Below, one piece after another: positions 1-5,796 of a stretch of DNA of 6,251 nt; position 1 is the stretch's first letter; each line of letters begins with the position of its first letter. Under the pieces are notes generated by a model that searched no databases, had not been told where the DNA came from, and saw nothing but the letters and a program-made list of their open reading frames with translations. The DNA is from Acidobacteriaceae bacterium (GTDB taxonomy: Bacteria; Acidobacteriota; Terriglobia; Terriglobales; Acidobacteriaceae): contig JASHUR010000012.1 in NCBI GenBank assembly GCA_030039895.1, positions 1-6,251 of the forward strand, in the 5' to 3' direction. A program made the translations under genes and the position numbers.

Positions 1-1
1 A

Positions 2-577
2 CAAGGCCAGCAGCAAAAGCCACAACCCCATGCCGGACAGCAGCAGGGGAGACCGCAGCATGGCGGGCAAAAGCCTGAGACCAAGCCGGCCCCAAATCAT
101 GGCACCCGTCCACAACCAAACAGGCCAACCCCCGGGAACAACCGGCCGGCACAGCCGTCAAGGCCAAACCCCGGGAACAACCGGCCGTCGCATCCGCCGA
201 GACCAAACCCGGGCGGCAACCGGCCGAATCCAGCACCGCGTCCGCCGAGCCATCGTCCTCCGGCGCATCGTCCGCCGCAGTGGGGACGGCCGCCTGCGCA
301 CCGGGGTTCGTATCGCTTCCGGTCGAACGATCGCGCGTATCTGCTCCGCTATTATGGGAGCCGGGGTAGAGTAATTCAGGGAGGAAGTCGCCCGGTAGTC
401 GTGGTCGGGGGCTACTTCCCATATGCGTATATTAATTATCTGAGTCCGCTTCCTGCGGACCTTTACGGATATGTGCCTCCTCCGCCTCCGGGCTACCAGA
501 TCGGCTATTGCGATGGTTACGTGGTGGTCTACGATCCATTGACGTTCTACATCGTCGCCGTGATTGATTTGTGGTAG
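2..577 (+). CDS. Pro/Asn/Gln-rich protein with RcnB-like C-terminal segment, 3' part only
   Basis: This is the 3' end of a gene whose start lies left of the window. It is open in frame 2 from the first bases to TAG at 575-577, directly followed by TAA at 578-580, and gives 191 visible residues. Residues 1-35 are Gln/Pro/Gly/His-rich. Residues 41-79 are three 13-residue repeats of the form RPxPGNNRPxxPx. Residues 80-101 are Pro/Arg/His-rich. From about residue 104 the composition becomes normal, with a Tyr-rich stretch (SNDRAYLLRYYGSRGRVIQ) and then a segment LPADLYGYVPPPPPGYQIGY plus a valine-rich end closing in IDLW. The pattern of Leu-Pro, a Pro run, GY, a Gly turn, a hydrophobic strand and a final hydrophobic strand resembles the C-terminus of RcnB-family periplasmic proteins; this is inference. 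The function is unknown, and the protein is probably exported, although no signal peptide can be seen because the N-terminus is missing. Another open frame at 30-374 is a shadow of the repeat region. Confidence 0.8.
   Translation, partial: QGQQQKPQPHAGQQQGRPQHGGQKPETKPAPNHGTRPQPNRPTPGNNRPAQPSRPNPGNNRPSHPPRPNPGGNRPNPAPRPPSHRPPAHRPPQWGRPPAHRGSYRFRSNDRAYLLRYYGSRGRVIQGGSRPVVVVGGYFPYAYINYLSPLPADLYGYVPPPPPGYQIGYCDGYVVVYDPLTFYIVAVIDLW
122..238 (+). repeat. three 39-nt in-frame tandem repeats
   Basis: Three consecutive 39-base units lie at 122-160, 161-199 and 200-238. Each encodes Arg-Pro-x-Pro-Gly-(Asn/Gly)-Asn-Arg-Pro followed by four variable residues, usually with Pro. The core bases cccgggaacaaccggccg are identical in the first two units; the third is diverged, with GGN replacing GNN. 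The length is a multiple of three, so copy-number change would keep the reading frame. The repeats form the flexible Pro/Asn-rich linker of the partial gene that contains them. Confidence 0.85.
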
Positions 578-594
578 TAATCCCGATGCAAACA

Positions 595-624
595 GACGGA
601 CTCCGCGCAGCGGCGGGGTCCGTC
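595..624 (+). terminator. GC-rich hairpin after the partial gene, probable terminator
   Basis: A 12-bp stem with one G-U pair (gacggactccgc at 595-606, gcggggtccgtc at 613-624) closes a 6-nt loop, 18 nt past the stop codon. The run after the stem is weak: only ccttt within about ten bases. It may be an intrinsic terminator without a strong U tract, or simply an mRNA-stabilising 3' hairpin. Confidence 0.5.
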
Positions 625-869
625 GTGCGCCTTTGGGGAGCGGCTTCTGCGCCTGTGCACGGGTGTCGGCTGGCGATTGAGGTGTAAGTTGCTCATTTTA
701 AGCCGAATGAGGTGCTGCTAAAAGCAGCGATTCAAGTGCATCAATGAACCTAAATTATTAATTGCACAATAGAAATTTTGTGCTAACTTTTAAGGCACAC
801 AAATCCTGATTCGAAGTGTGAAGAGTTGTCGTGTGAGCGTAGTCGGGATTTCTGACCGATTGAAGTACC

Positions 870-874
870 AGGAG
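870..874 (+). promoter_or_regulatory. ribosome binding site deciding the ATG at 881
   Basis: An aggag motif ends 6 nt before ATG 881, an ideal spacing. No comparable motif precedes the in-frame GTG at 818. The ATG also places a hydrophobic signal segment directly at the N-terminus, as expected for an exported protein. Confidence 0.75.
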
Positions 875-880
875 ACGTAC

Positions 881-1315
881 ATGTTTGTGCGCCGTTGTCT
901 AATGGGTCTATTGCTTTTTGGTGTTGCACTGTCAGTTTGCGACTGCGACAGCCCGGAGTTGGTGTCCATTGCTATTACTCCAACAGCACAGTACTTTAGC
1001 TACAATGCTGGCCTAACGGTGCAATTTACAGCCATTGGAACGTTTGACCAGGGAAATCACCCTAAGACCACGCAGGACATTACGAGTCAGGTGACCTGGA
1101 AGTCGAACACACCGGGTATTGCAACTATCAGCTCAACTGGGCTTGTGACTACAACTGGCACAGAATATGGCACATCGAACATCACTGCCAGCATGAATGG
1201 ATTCACCGGTCTGATAATCGCCAATGCCACCGCGAACGTCTGCCCGCCGGACTATACGGCAAGTAGCTCGGGATGCACAGCGCCATCAACCTCTTCGGTG
1301 GTACGCGCGAGATAG
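881..1315 (+). CDS. small exported protein with one BIG2 (Ig-like) domain, probable lipoprotein
   Basis: The 144-aa product starts at ATG 881 rather than the in-frame GTG at 818. The N-terminus has Arg4-Arg5, then a hydrophobic core (residues 7-19, LMGLLLFGVALSV) ending at Cys20-Asp-Cys22. This looks like a type II signal peptide, but the residue before Cys20 is Val where Gly, Ala or Ser is usual. From about residue 28 the pattern VSIAITP, QFTAIGTFDQG, DITSQVTWKSNTPGIATIS, GLVTTT, SNITASMNG matches one BIG2 bacterial Ig-like domain, ending near residue 121. The short tail holds two more cysteines in a Ser/Thr-rich context. BIG2 domains are common in cell-surface proteins; no catalytic residues are seen and the precise role is unknown. 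Two sampled 60-base lines (961-1020, 1141-1200) are 47-48% GC, below the operon genes to the right. The gene stands alone and ends in a strong terminator. Confidence 0.8.
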   Translation: MFVRRCLMGLLLFGVALSVCDCDSPELVSIAITPTAQYFSYNAGLTVQFTAIGTFDQGNHPKTTQDITSQVTWKSNTPGIATISSTGLVTTTGTEYGTSNITASMNGFTGLIIANATANVCPPDYTASSSGCTAPSTSSVVRAR

Positions 1316-1336
1316 CTACCCGCACGTTCAATTGCA

Positions 1337-1364
1337 GAAAAGCCGCTCATTGGAGCGGCTTTTC
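1337..1364. terminator. bidirectional intrinsic terminator between convergent genes
   Basis: A perfect 12-bp stem (gaaaagccgctc at 1337-1348, gagcggcttttc at 1353-1364) closes a 4-nt loop. A-rich and T-rich arms flank the GC core, so a U tract results on either strand. It lies 21 nt after the stop of the BIG2 gene (plus) and 27 nt after the stop of the dehydrogenase gene (minus), and serves both. Confidence 0.93.
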
Positions 1365-1391
1365 CATGTTTGAGGTATTGATTGCGATGAG

Positions 1392-2810
1392 TCAGACGTT
1401 GATGGCCATGCCCTCGACGCTGGAGAAGGCGTCGAGCATCGCTTCGGAGATGGTCGGGTGGGCGTGGACGGTGAACATCATCTCCTCGACCGTGGCTTCG
1501 AGTTCCATGGCGGTGACAGCCTCGGCGATAAGCTCGGTGGCCTGGGGGCCGATGATGTGCACGCCGAGGATTTCCCCGTGCTTTGCATCCGCAACAACCT
1601 TGATGAAGCCCTCGTGCGAGTCGACGATTGACGCCTTGGAATTCCCGACGAAGGGGAACTTTCCGATCTTAACCTGCAGGCCCTTCTCTTTGGCCAGGGC
1701 TTCGGTGAGGCCGACGCTTCCGATCTGCGGCTCGGTATACGTGCAGGCGGGGATGCGATCGCGGCGGACAGGACGGGCGTATTTCCCGGCGATCCTGGCG
1801 GCGACGACCAGACCCGACATCGCGCCGGAGTGGGCGAGCTGGGGAAGGCCGGCGACGATGTCTCCAATGGCGTAGATGCCGGGCTCGTCGGTCTGCATGT
1901 ATTCGTTGACCTTGATGAAGCCGCGGTCGGGCTGGATTTTTGTCTTTTCCAGGCCGATGCCTTCGGTGCGCGGCGCGCGTCCGACGGCGACGAGGACCTT
2001 TTCGGCCTCCTTGACGACCTGTTTGCCGTCTGAGGCGGTGAAGGTGATTTTGACACCGGATTTGGTGGTCTCGACCTTCTCGACCTTGGCTCCGGTGTGG
2101 ATGTCGATGCCGCGTTTCTTGAAGCTGCGGGTGAGCTCCTTGCTGACTTCCTCGTCTTCGACAGGGACGACGCGCGGGAGGTACTCGACGAGAGTGATTT
2201 CTGAGCCGAAGCTGCGGAAGATGGAAGCGAACTCGACGCCGACGGCGCCCGCGCCGATGACGATGAGGGACTTCGGGATGGAGTCAATGGAGAGGATTTC
2301 GATGTTGGTGAGGATGTTGCCTCCGGCCTGAAGGCCGGGAAGCATGCGCGCGGTGGAACCGGTGGCGAGAATGATGTTCTTCGCTTTCAGCGTGTCTTTC
2401 TTGCCGTTGTTATCGATTTCGACGGAGTGGATGCCGTCCCTGGCCGGGCCGGTGAGCCTGCCAAAGCCGGGAACCACAGTGACCTTGTTCTTGCGCATGA
2501 GGAAATCGAGGCCCTTGGTGTGCTTGGTAACGATCTGGGTTTTGCGGTCGAGGATCTTCTTCCAGTTCAGCTTGCCGGCGCCCAGATCGTCGATGCCGTA
2601 GTCCACCGCGTGCTTGAGGTGATCGTAGACCTCGGCGTTGAAGAGCAAAGACTTAGTTGGGATGCAGCCAACGTGGAGGCAGGTGCCGCCGAGCTTGCTG
2701 TCCTTCTCGATAAGGGCGGTTTTAAGGCCGTACTGACCGGCGCGGATGGCGGCGGTGTATCCGGCGGGGCCGCTGCCGATGATGGCTACGTCGTAGATTG
2801 TTTCTGGCAA
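1392..2810 (-). CDS. lpdA: dihydrolipoyl dehydrogenase (E3)
   Basis: The 472-aa flavoprotein reoxidises the dihydrolipoyl groups of 2-oxoacid dehydrogenase complexes or the glycine cleavage system, using FAD, a redox disulfide and NAD+ in the cytoplasm. Visible motifs, in order: FAD-binding GSGPAG at residues 12-17; active-site disulfide GGTCLHVGCIPTK with Cys44 and Cys49; NAD-binding GAGAVG at 186-191; second FAD motif GIYAIGD at 311-317; and the dimer-interface catalytic HAHPTISE with His451 and Glu456. The length is normal for the family. The start codon is TTG: an in-frame TAG lies six codons upstream (2826-2828), no ATG or GTG lies between, and a GGAG is well placed. No E1, E2 or lipoate-related gene is visible beside it, so the complex it serves cannot be told. 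It is divergent from the tetR gene. Family assignment is nearly certain; the symbol is by family only. Confidence 0.96.
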   Translation of the reverse strand: MPETIYDVAIIGSGPAGYTAAIRAGQYGLKTALIEKDSKLGGTCLHVGCIPTKSLLFNAEVYDHLKHAVDYGIDDLGAGKLNWKKILDRKTQIVTKHTKGLDFLMRKNKVTVVPGFGRLTGPARDGIHSVEIDNNGKKDTLKAKNIILATGSTARMLPGLQAGGNILTNIEILSIDSIPKSLIVIGAGAVGVEFASIFRSFGSEITLVEYLPRVVPVEDEEVSKELTRSFKKRGIDIHTGAKVEKVETTKSGVKITFTASDGKQVVKEAEKVLVAVGRAPRTEGIGLEKTKIQPDRGFIKVNEYMQTDEPGIYAIGDIVAGLPQLAHSGAMSGLVVAARIAGKYARPVRRDRIPACTYTEPQIGSVGLTEALAKEKGLQVKIGKFPFVGNSKASIVDSHEGFIKVVADAKHGEILGVHIIGPQATELIAEAVTAMELEATVEEMMFTVHAHPTISEAMLDAFSSVEGMAINV

Positions 2811-2822
2811 GGGGAAAACTCC
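2808..2822 (-). promoter_or_regulatory. ribosome binding site and TTG start of the dihydrolipoyl dehydrogenase gene
   Basis: On the minus strand GGAG (2822-2819) is followed by an 8-nt spacer and TTG (2810-2808). The in-frame stop at 2826-2828 rules out an upstream start, and the next Met is far inside, after the FAD-binding motif. The TTG start is therefore well supported. Confidence 0.85.
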
Positions 2823-2847
2823 GTTCTAGTGAATGACCAAACTCCTT

Positions 2848-2853
2848 ATTGTA
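2848..2853 (-). promoter_or_regulatory. possible -10 box for the dihydrolipoyl dehydrogenase gene
   Basis: Read on the minus strand, TACAAT lies about 38 nt before the TTG start. No good -35 hexamer is seen 16-18 nt upstream, so this is only a candidate. Confidence 0.3.
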
Positions 2854-2967
2854 GAGCACGCATGGAGGGGTTTGGATTCACGCCGGGAGCGCCAAGCCAG
2901 AGCGAAGTCTGATGTAAGGGCTGAGTTCATGAAGAAATTTTTGTGAGATGTGGCGTGGAATCAATAG

Positions 2968-2973
2968 TACAAT
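2968..2973 (+). promoter_or_regulatory. probable -10 box for the tetR-efflux operon
   Basis: TACAAT matches the sigma-70 -10 consensus at five of six positions and lies 23 nt before the ATG of the regulator gene. Transcription would start near 2980, leaving a very short leader. The -35 region is poor: TTGTGA at 2941-2946 is 21 nt away, beyond the normal spacing. Activity is inferred from sequence only. Confidence 0.5.
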
Positions 2974-2974
2974 T

Positions 2975-2990
2975 TTAACTAAACGGTTAA
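2975..2990. promoter_or_regulatory. putative TetR-family operator palindrome
   Basis: An inverted repeat ttaac / gttaa (2975-2979 and 2986-2990) with a 6-nt centre lies directly after the -10 box and covers the likely transcription start, 7 nt before the regulator's ATG. Local palindromes at the promoter are the usual autoregulation site of TetR-family repressors. That this protein binds here is inference. Confidence 0.5.
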
Positions 2991-2996
2991 TTAATA

Positions 2997-3719
2997 ATGC
3001 CTGAGAAGAACAAAAAATACCGCCGATCTGAGCAGACCCGCCACCGGATTTTGAAGGCGGCGACCCGCGAGTTCAGCGAGCGGGGGCTGGCGGGCGCGCG
3101 GATCGGGGCCATCGGAGTGGCGGCGCGGGTGAACAAGGCGCTGCTCTACTACTACTTCCACGACAAGGAAGCGCTTTATGCCGCGGCGCTGGAGGAGGTT
3201 GCGGGCAAGGTCGCGGAAAATGCCCTGGCGGTGCTGGAAAAGGACTGCAGCGCCGGCGAGCGGGTGTTGCGGTTTGCCGTGCAGCACTTTGACCGGGTGA
3301 TCGGGCAGCAGGAGTTTCAGTCGTTGATGCAGCAGGAGATGGTGCGTTTTCACGAGGGGCGGGGCGGGGCGCTGCACATCCTCGCAAGAAAGGCTTTTGG
3401 CCCGCAGTTCGGCCGTTTGCAGGCGATCGTGGAGGAGGGCATCCGATCCGGAGAGTTATGCAACGTCGACTGGATGCAGATGGTGTATGCGGCCCTTGGC
3501 GCGAATGTCTTCTATTTTCTGAGCGCGCCGATGATGCGGCTGTTCTCAGGGAGTGATCCGCTGCAGCCTTCGTCTATTGCGACGCGGCGCACAGCGGCGA
3601 TTGAGTTTTTAGGGAACGCTATATTTGTTGACCGGAAATCGGGCGCACGGCTGGCCAAGAAAGTGCTGGCCGCCATGCCGATGCCTGTGAGTCCACGCAT
3701 GGAGAAGAAGACAGCATGA
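2997..3719 (+). CDS. TetR-family transcriptional regulator of the efflux operon (CecR-like position)
   Basis: The 240-aa product has a typical TetR_N DNA-binding domain at about residues 12-60: TRHRILKAATREFSERGLAGARIGAIGVAARVNKALLYYYFHDKEALY, with the helix-turn-helix near residues 35-54 and the hallmark LYYYF-x-DKEALY. The remaining ~180 residues form the variable ligand-binding and dimerisation part, with hydrophobic helices (for example FYFLSAPMMRLF), and give no clue to the ligand. The ATG at 2997 has no clear ribosome binding site and a short leader. The gene is first in an operon with a membrane-fusion protein, an ATPase and a permease, the same order as cecR-ybhGFSR, so it probably represses its own efflux operon and is released by the transported compound. 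The stop overlaps the next start (ATGA, 3716-3719). The TetR family is certain; orthology to CecR is not shown. Confidence 0.93.
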   Translation: MPEKNKKYRRSEQTRHRILKAATREFSERGLAGARIGAIGVAARVNKALLYYYFHDKEALYAAALEEVAGKVAENALAVLEKDCSAGERVLRFAVQHFDRVIGQQEFQSLMQQEMVRFHEGRGGALHILARKAFGPQFGRLQAIVEEGIRSGELCNVDWMQMVYAALGANVFYFLSAPMMRLFSGSDPLQPSSIATRRTAAIEFLGNAIFVDRKSGARLAKKVLAAMPMPVSPRMEKKTA

Positions 3720-4780
3720 AACCGCGCAACAGAATTTTCATTCTTATGGGCCTGCTGTTTGTTATCGCACTCGGAATTTATTACTTCACGGCGAACCGCT
3801 CGAAAGCGCTGGAGCTGGTGGGCACGGTGGACGCCGATGAGGTGATTGTGAGCTCGCGGGTCCAGGGGCAAATCGAGTCGCTGAATGTGGACGAGGGCCA
3901 GCGCGTCCATGAGGGTCAGCTGGTCGCGACGATTGCAAGCCAGGATCTTGCCTATGCGCACAACGCAGCGGTTGCGACGGCGCAGAGCGACCAGTTCAAG
4001 CTGGCTCAAGCGCGTGCGACGGCTTTGCAGACCGAGGGCGCCACCGAGAGCCAGGTAGCGACGGCGGAAGCGCAGGTGAAAGTTGCGAAGGCGCAACTGG
4101 TGCAGGCGATTGCGCAGTACAACCACCAGAGAGCCGACACGACGCGTGCCGTGGCGCTGGCGAATGCCGGGGTGAACAGCGAGCAAACTCGCGATGAGAT
4201 GGTGACGAGCCTGAACGCTGACCGGGCGGCCGTGCAGTCTGCGCGGGACAACGTGGTGGCGCAGGAAGCAGCGCTTAGGACGGCGCGGGCAAATCTGCTG
4301 CAGGCAAAGGCGGCGCTGGCGACAGTGGCCTCCTCGCGCGCGGACGCGCGCAGCGCCACGGCGCTGGCCAACCAGGCGCAGGTGCAGCTCGGCTATGCCC
4401 AAATTGTTTCGCCCGTCACAGGCGTAGTGGATGTGCGCGCAGCGCTGCAAGGCGAGGTGGTTTCACCTACGACGCCAATCGTCACCATCGTTGATCTTTC
4501 GAAGACGTGGGTGTACGCGCCGCTGCCGGAGACATATGCGGACGCGGTGAAACTCGGCGACAAGCTGCAGGTGGTGATGCCGAGCGGCGCGACCCTGTGG
4601 GGCACGGTGGTCGCCAAAGCCGCGCTGGCGGGTTTTGCGACGCAACGCGATGTGAGCCGGCGCAAGCGCGATATTGAGACGGTCCAGTTGAAGCTGCATA
4701 TTCCGAATCCGGGCATGGAGTACGTTCCGGGCATGATTGCGAACGTATATATCCCTGAAAGCAAGCTGGTGCAAAAATGA
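3716..4780 (+). CDS. HlyD/YbhG-like membrane-fusion (periplasmic adaptor) protein
   Basis: The 354-aa subunit links an inner-membrane exporter to the outer envelope. The N-terminus has a single membrane anchor (residues 8-24, after MKPRNR), leaving the rest in the periplasm. Residues 36-75 form the first half of a biotinyl-lipoyl-like domain (VGTVDADEVIVSSRVQGQIESLNVDEGQRVHEGQLVATI). An Ala/Gln-rich alpha-helical hairpin runs from about 80 to 222, with strong coiled-coil character. The second lipoyl half follows at 228-258 (AQIVSPVTGVVDVRA...VVSPTTPIVTI), then a beta-barrel domain ending in YVPGMIANVYIP. The region around 308-330 (ATQRDVSRRKRDIETVQLKLHI) fits the YbhG/EmrA type of adaptor. 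Translation is probably coupled to the regulator gene by the ATGA overlap; a purine-rich ggagaagaag at 3701-3710 could also serve as ribosome binding site. The stop overlaps the ATPase start. The substrate is unknown. Confidence 0.93.
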   Translation: MKPRNRIFILMGLLFVIALGIYYFTANRSKALELVGTVDADEVIVSSRVQGQIESLNVDEGQRVHEGQLVATIASQDLAYAHNAAVATAQSDQFKLAQARATALQTEGATESQVATAEAQVKVAKAQLVQAIAQYNHQRADTTRAVALANAGVNSEQTRDEMVTSLNADRAAVQSARDNVVAQEAALRTARANLLQAKAALATVASSRADARSATALANQAQVQLGYAQIVSPVTGVVDVRAALQGEVVSPTTPIVTIVDLSKTWVYAPLPETYADAVKLGDKLQVVMPSGATLWGTVVAKAALAGFATQRDVSRRKRDIETVQLKLHIPNPGMEYVPGMIANVYIPESKLVQK

Positions 4781-5796
4781 CGAGTCCCACGCCAGCAGGT
4801 ACGCCGGCCATTGCGGTCGAGAACATCGTCAAGCGCTACGGCGACTTTGAGGCGGTGGGCGGAGTGTCGTTTGAAGTGGCGGATGGGGAGATTTTCGGCC
4901 TGCTGGGGCCGAACGGCGCGGGCAAGTCAACGCTGATCCGCATGATGACGACGCTAATTCCGGTGACGGCAGGCCGCGCATTGATTGCCGGGCATGACGT
5001 GATGCGGGAGGCGAATGCAGTGCGGCGGCTGATCGGCGTGATTCCGCAGGCGCTGACCAGCGACATTGATCTGACGGTGGAGGAGAACCTCTCGATCTAC
5101 GCCAAGTTGTATGGCGTACCGCGCGCACAGCGGCAGCGCAACATTGCGGAGCTGCTGGAAACAGTGGACCTGACGAAGTGGCGGGACGCGCAGACGAAAA
5201 CGCTCTCCGGCGGCATGCGGCGGCGACTGGAGATTGCCCGTGGACTGGTGCACAGCCCGCGCATTTTCTTTCTGGATGAGCCGACGACCGGACTTGACCC
5301 TGTGTCGCGCGTTGCCGTGTGGGAGATGCTGGAAAAGCTGCGTACGGACATGAAGCTGACCATCCTGATCACAACCCACTACATGGAAGAGGCGGACAAC
5401 CTGTGCGACCGGATTGCGATTGTGGACCACGGCAAGCTGGTGGCGCTGGACAGTCCGTTGGGGTTGAAGGCCAGCGTGCCGGGGTCAAGCGTGATTGAGG
5501 TGCGATTCGGCGGCGACGGGCGGGAGCGCGAAGAGGACCTGAAGAAGTTGAGCGGCGTAACGGGAGTCGAATCGCATGGAACGGGGACGTATCGGATTAT
5601 GACGTCGGATGGATCGGGCACGACGACGCAGCTTGTAGAGCTGGCGGTTAAGAATGGCGATCCGATTAAAGCGCTGAGCGTGCAGAACACGACGCTGGAC
5701 GATGTTTTTGTTTACTACACGGGGCGGCAGTTACGCGATGAGCAGGTGAAGGCGCTGAGCTTTGTAATGCCGCCGCGTCCGGGGATGCAGCCATGA
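4777..5796 (+). CDS. ABC transporter ATP-binding protein, drug-efflux (ABC-2) type
   Basis: The 339-aa nucleotide-binding subunit has all catalytic motifs: Walker A GPNGAGKST at 44-52, Q-loop Gln91 (IPQ), signature LSGGM at 143-147, Walker B IFFLDEP at 163-169 with catalytic Glu168, D-loop GLDP at 172-175 and switch His201. The sequence after about residue 235 is a C-terminal extension resembling the DUF4162-type domain of drug- and lipid-exporting ATPases, ending with TLDDVFVYYTGR, the usual last element before a short tail. It is a single ATPase, unlike the fused double-ATPase YbhF of E. coli, so it probably works as a homodimer. It begins inside the stop of the adaptor gene (ATGA, 4777-4780) with no clear ribosome binding site of its own, which suggests translational coupling. 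The cytoplasmic subunit energises the permease encoded next. Confidence 0.96.
   Translation: MTSPTPAGTPAIAVENIVKRYGDFEAVGGVSFEVADGEIFGLLGPNGAGKSTLIRMMTTLIPVTAGRALIAGHDVMREANAVRRLIGVIPQALTSDIDLTVEENLSIYAKLYGVPRAQRQRNIAELLETVDLTKWRDAQTKTLSGGMRRRLEIARGLVHSPRIFFLDEPTTGLDPVSRVAVWEMLEKLRTDMKLTILITTHYMEEADNLCDRIAIVDHGKLVALDSPLGLKASVPGSSVIEVRFGGDGREREEDLKKLSGVTGVESHGTGTYRIMTSDGSGTTTQLVELAVKNGDPIKALSVQNTTLDDVFVYYTGRQLRDEQVKALSFVMPPRPGMQP

Larger units (their letters stand above)
578..880. other. non-coding region with AT-rich leader and small inverted repeats
   Basis: No convincing gene was found in these 303 bases. After the GC-rich hairpin the composition changes; positions 731-800 are only about 30% GC. 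Two small inverted repeats are visible. One is gctgct/agcagc at 714-719 and 724-729 with an AAAA loop. The other is gcacaa/ttgtgc at 765-770 and 778-783. The sequence ttgcac at 763-768 followed 15 nt later by taactt at 784-789 could be a weak promoter for the gene starting at 881, but the spacing and -10 match are poor. A GTG at 818 would extend the downstream gene by 21 codons; I do not favour it. Confidence 0.5.

Noticed and set aside
30..374. Arg-rich 114-residue open frame in the left part of the window
   Set aside because: It overlaps the repeat region of the frame-2 gene. Frame 2 continues beyond it into a well-structured domain, and the Arg-rich product is a by-product of GC-rich repeats.
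818..880. GTG at 818 as start of the BIG2 gene
   Set aside because: It has no good ribosome binding site and would bury the signal peptide 21 residues inside, while ATG 881 has aggag at ideal spacing.
1273..1875. 200-residue plus-strand open frame
   Set aside because: It crosses the bidirectional terminator and runs antisense to the clearly real dihydrolipoyl dehydrogenase gene; no family features are seen.
2427..2912. 161-residue plus-strand open frame antisense to the dehydrogenase N-terminus
   Set aside because: It is a mirror frame of a high-GC gene, with low-complexity Ala/Val/Gly composition and no independent support.
2929..2946. Mini-ORF MKKFL followed by a stop, as a possible leader peptide for tetR
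   Set aside because: It lies upstream of the probable -10 box, has no clear ribosome binding site, and is most likely chance.
3512..4450. 312-residue minus-strand open frame spanning the tetR/adaptor junction
   Set aside because: It is Arg/His/Leu-rich and antisense to two well-supported genes, so it is a typical high-GC shadow frame.
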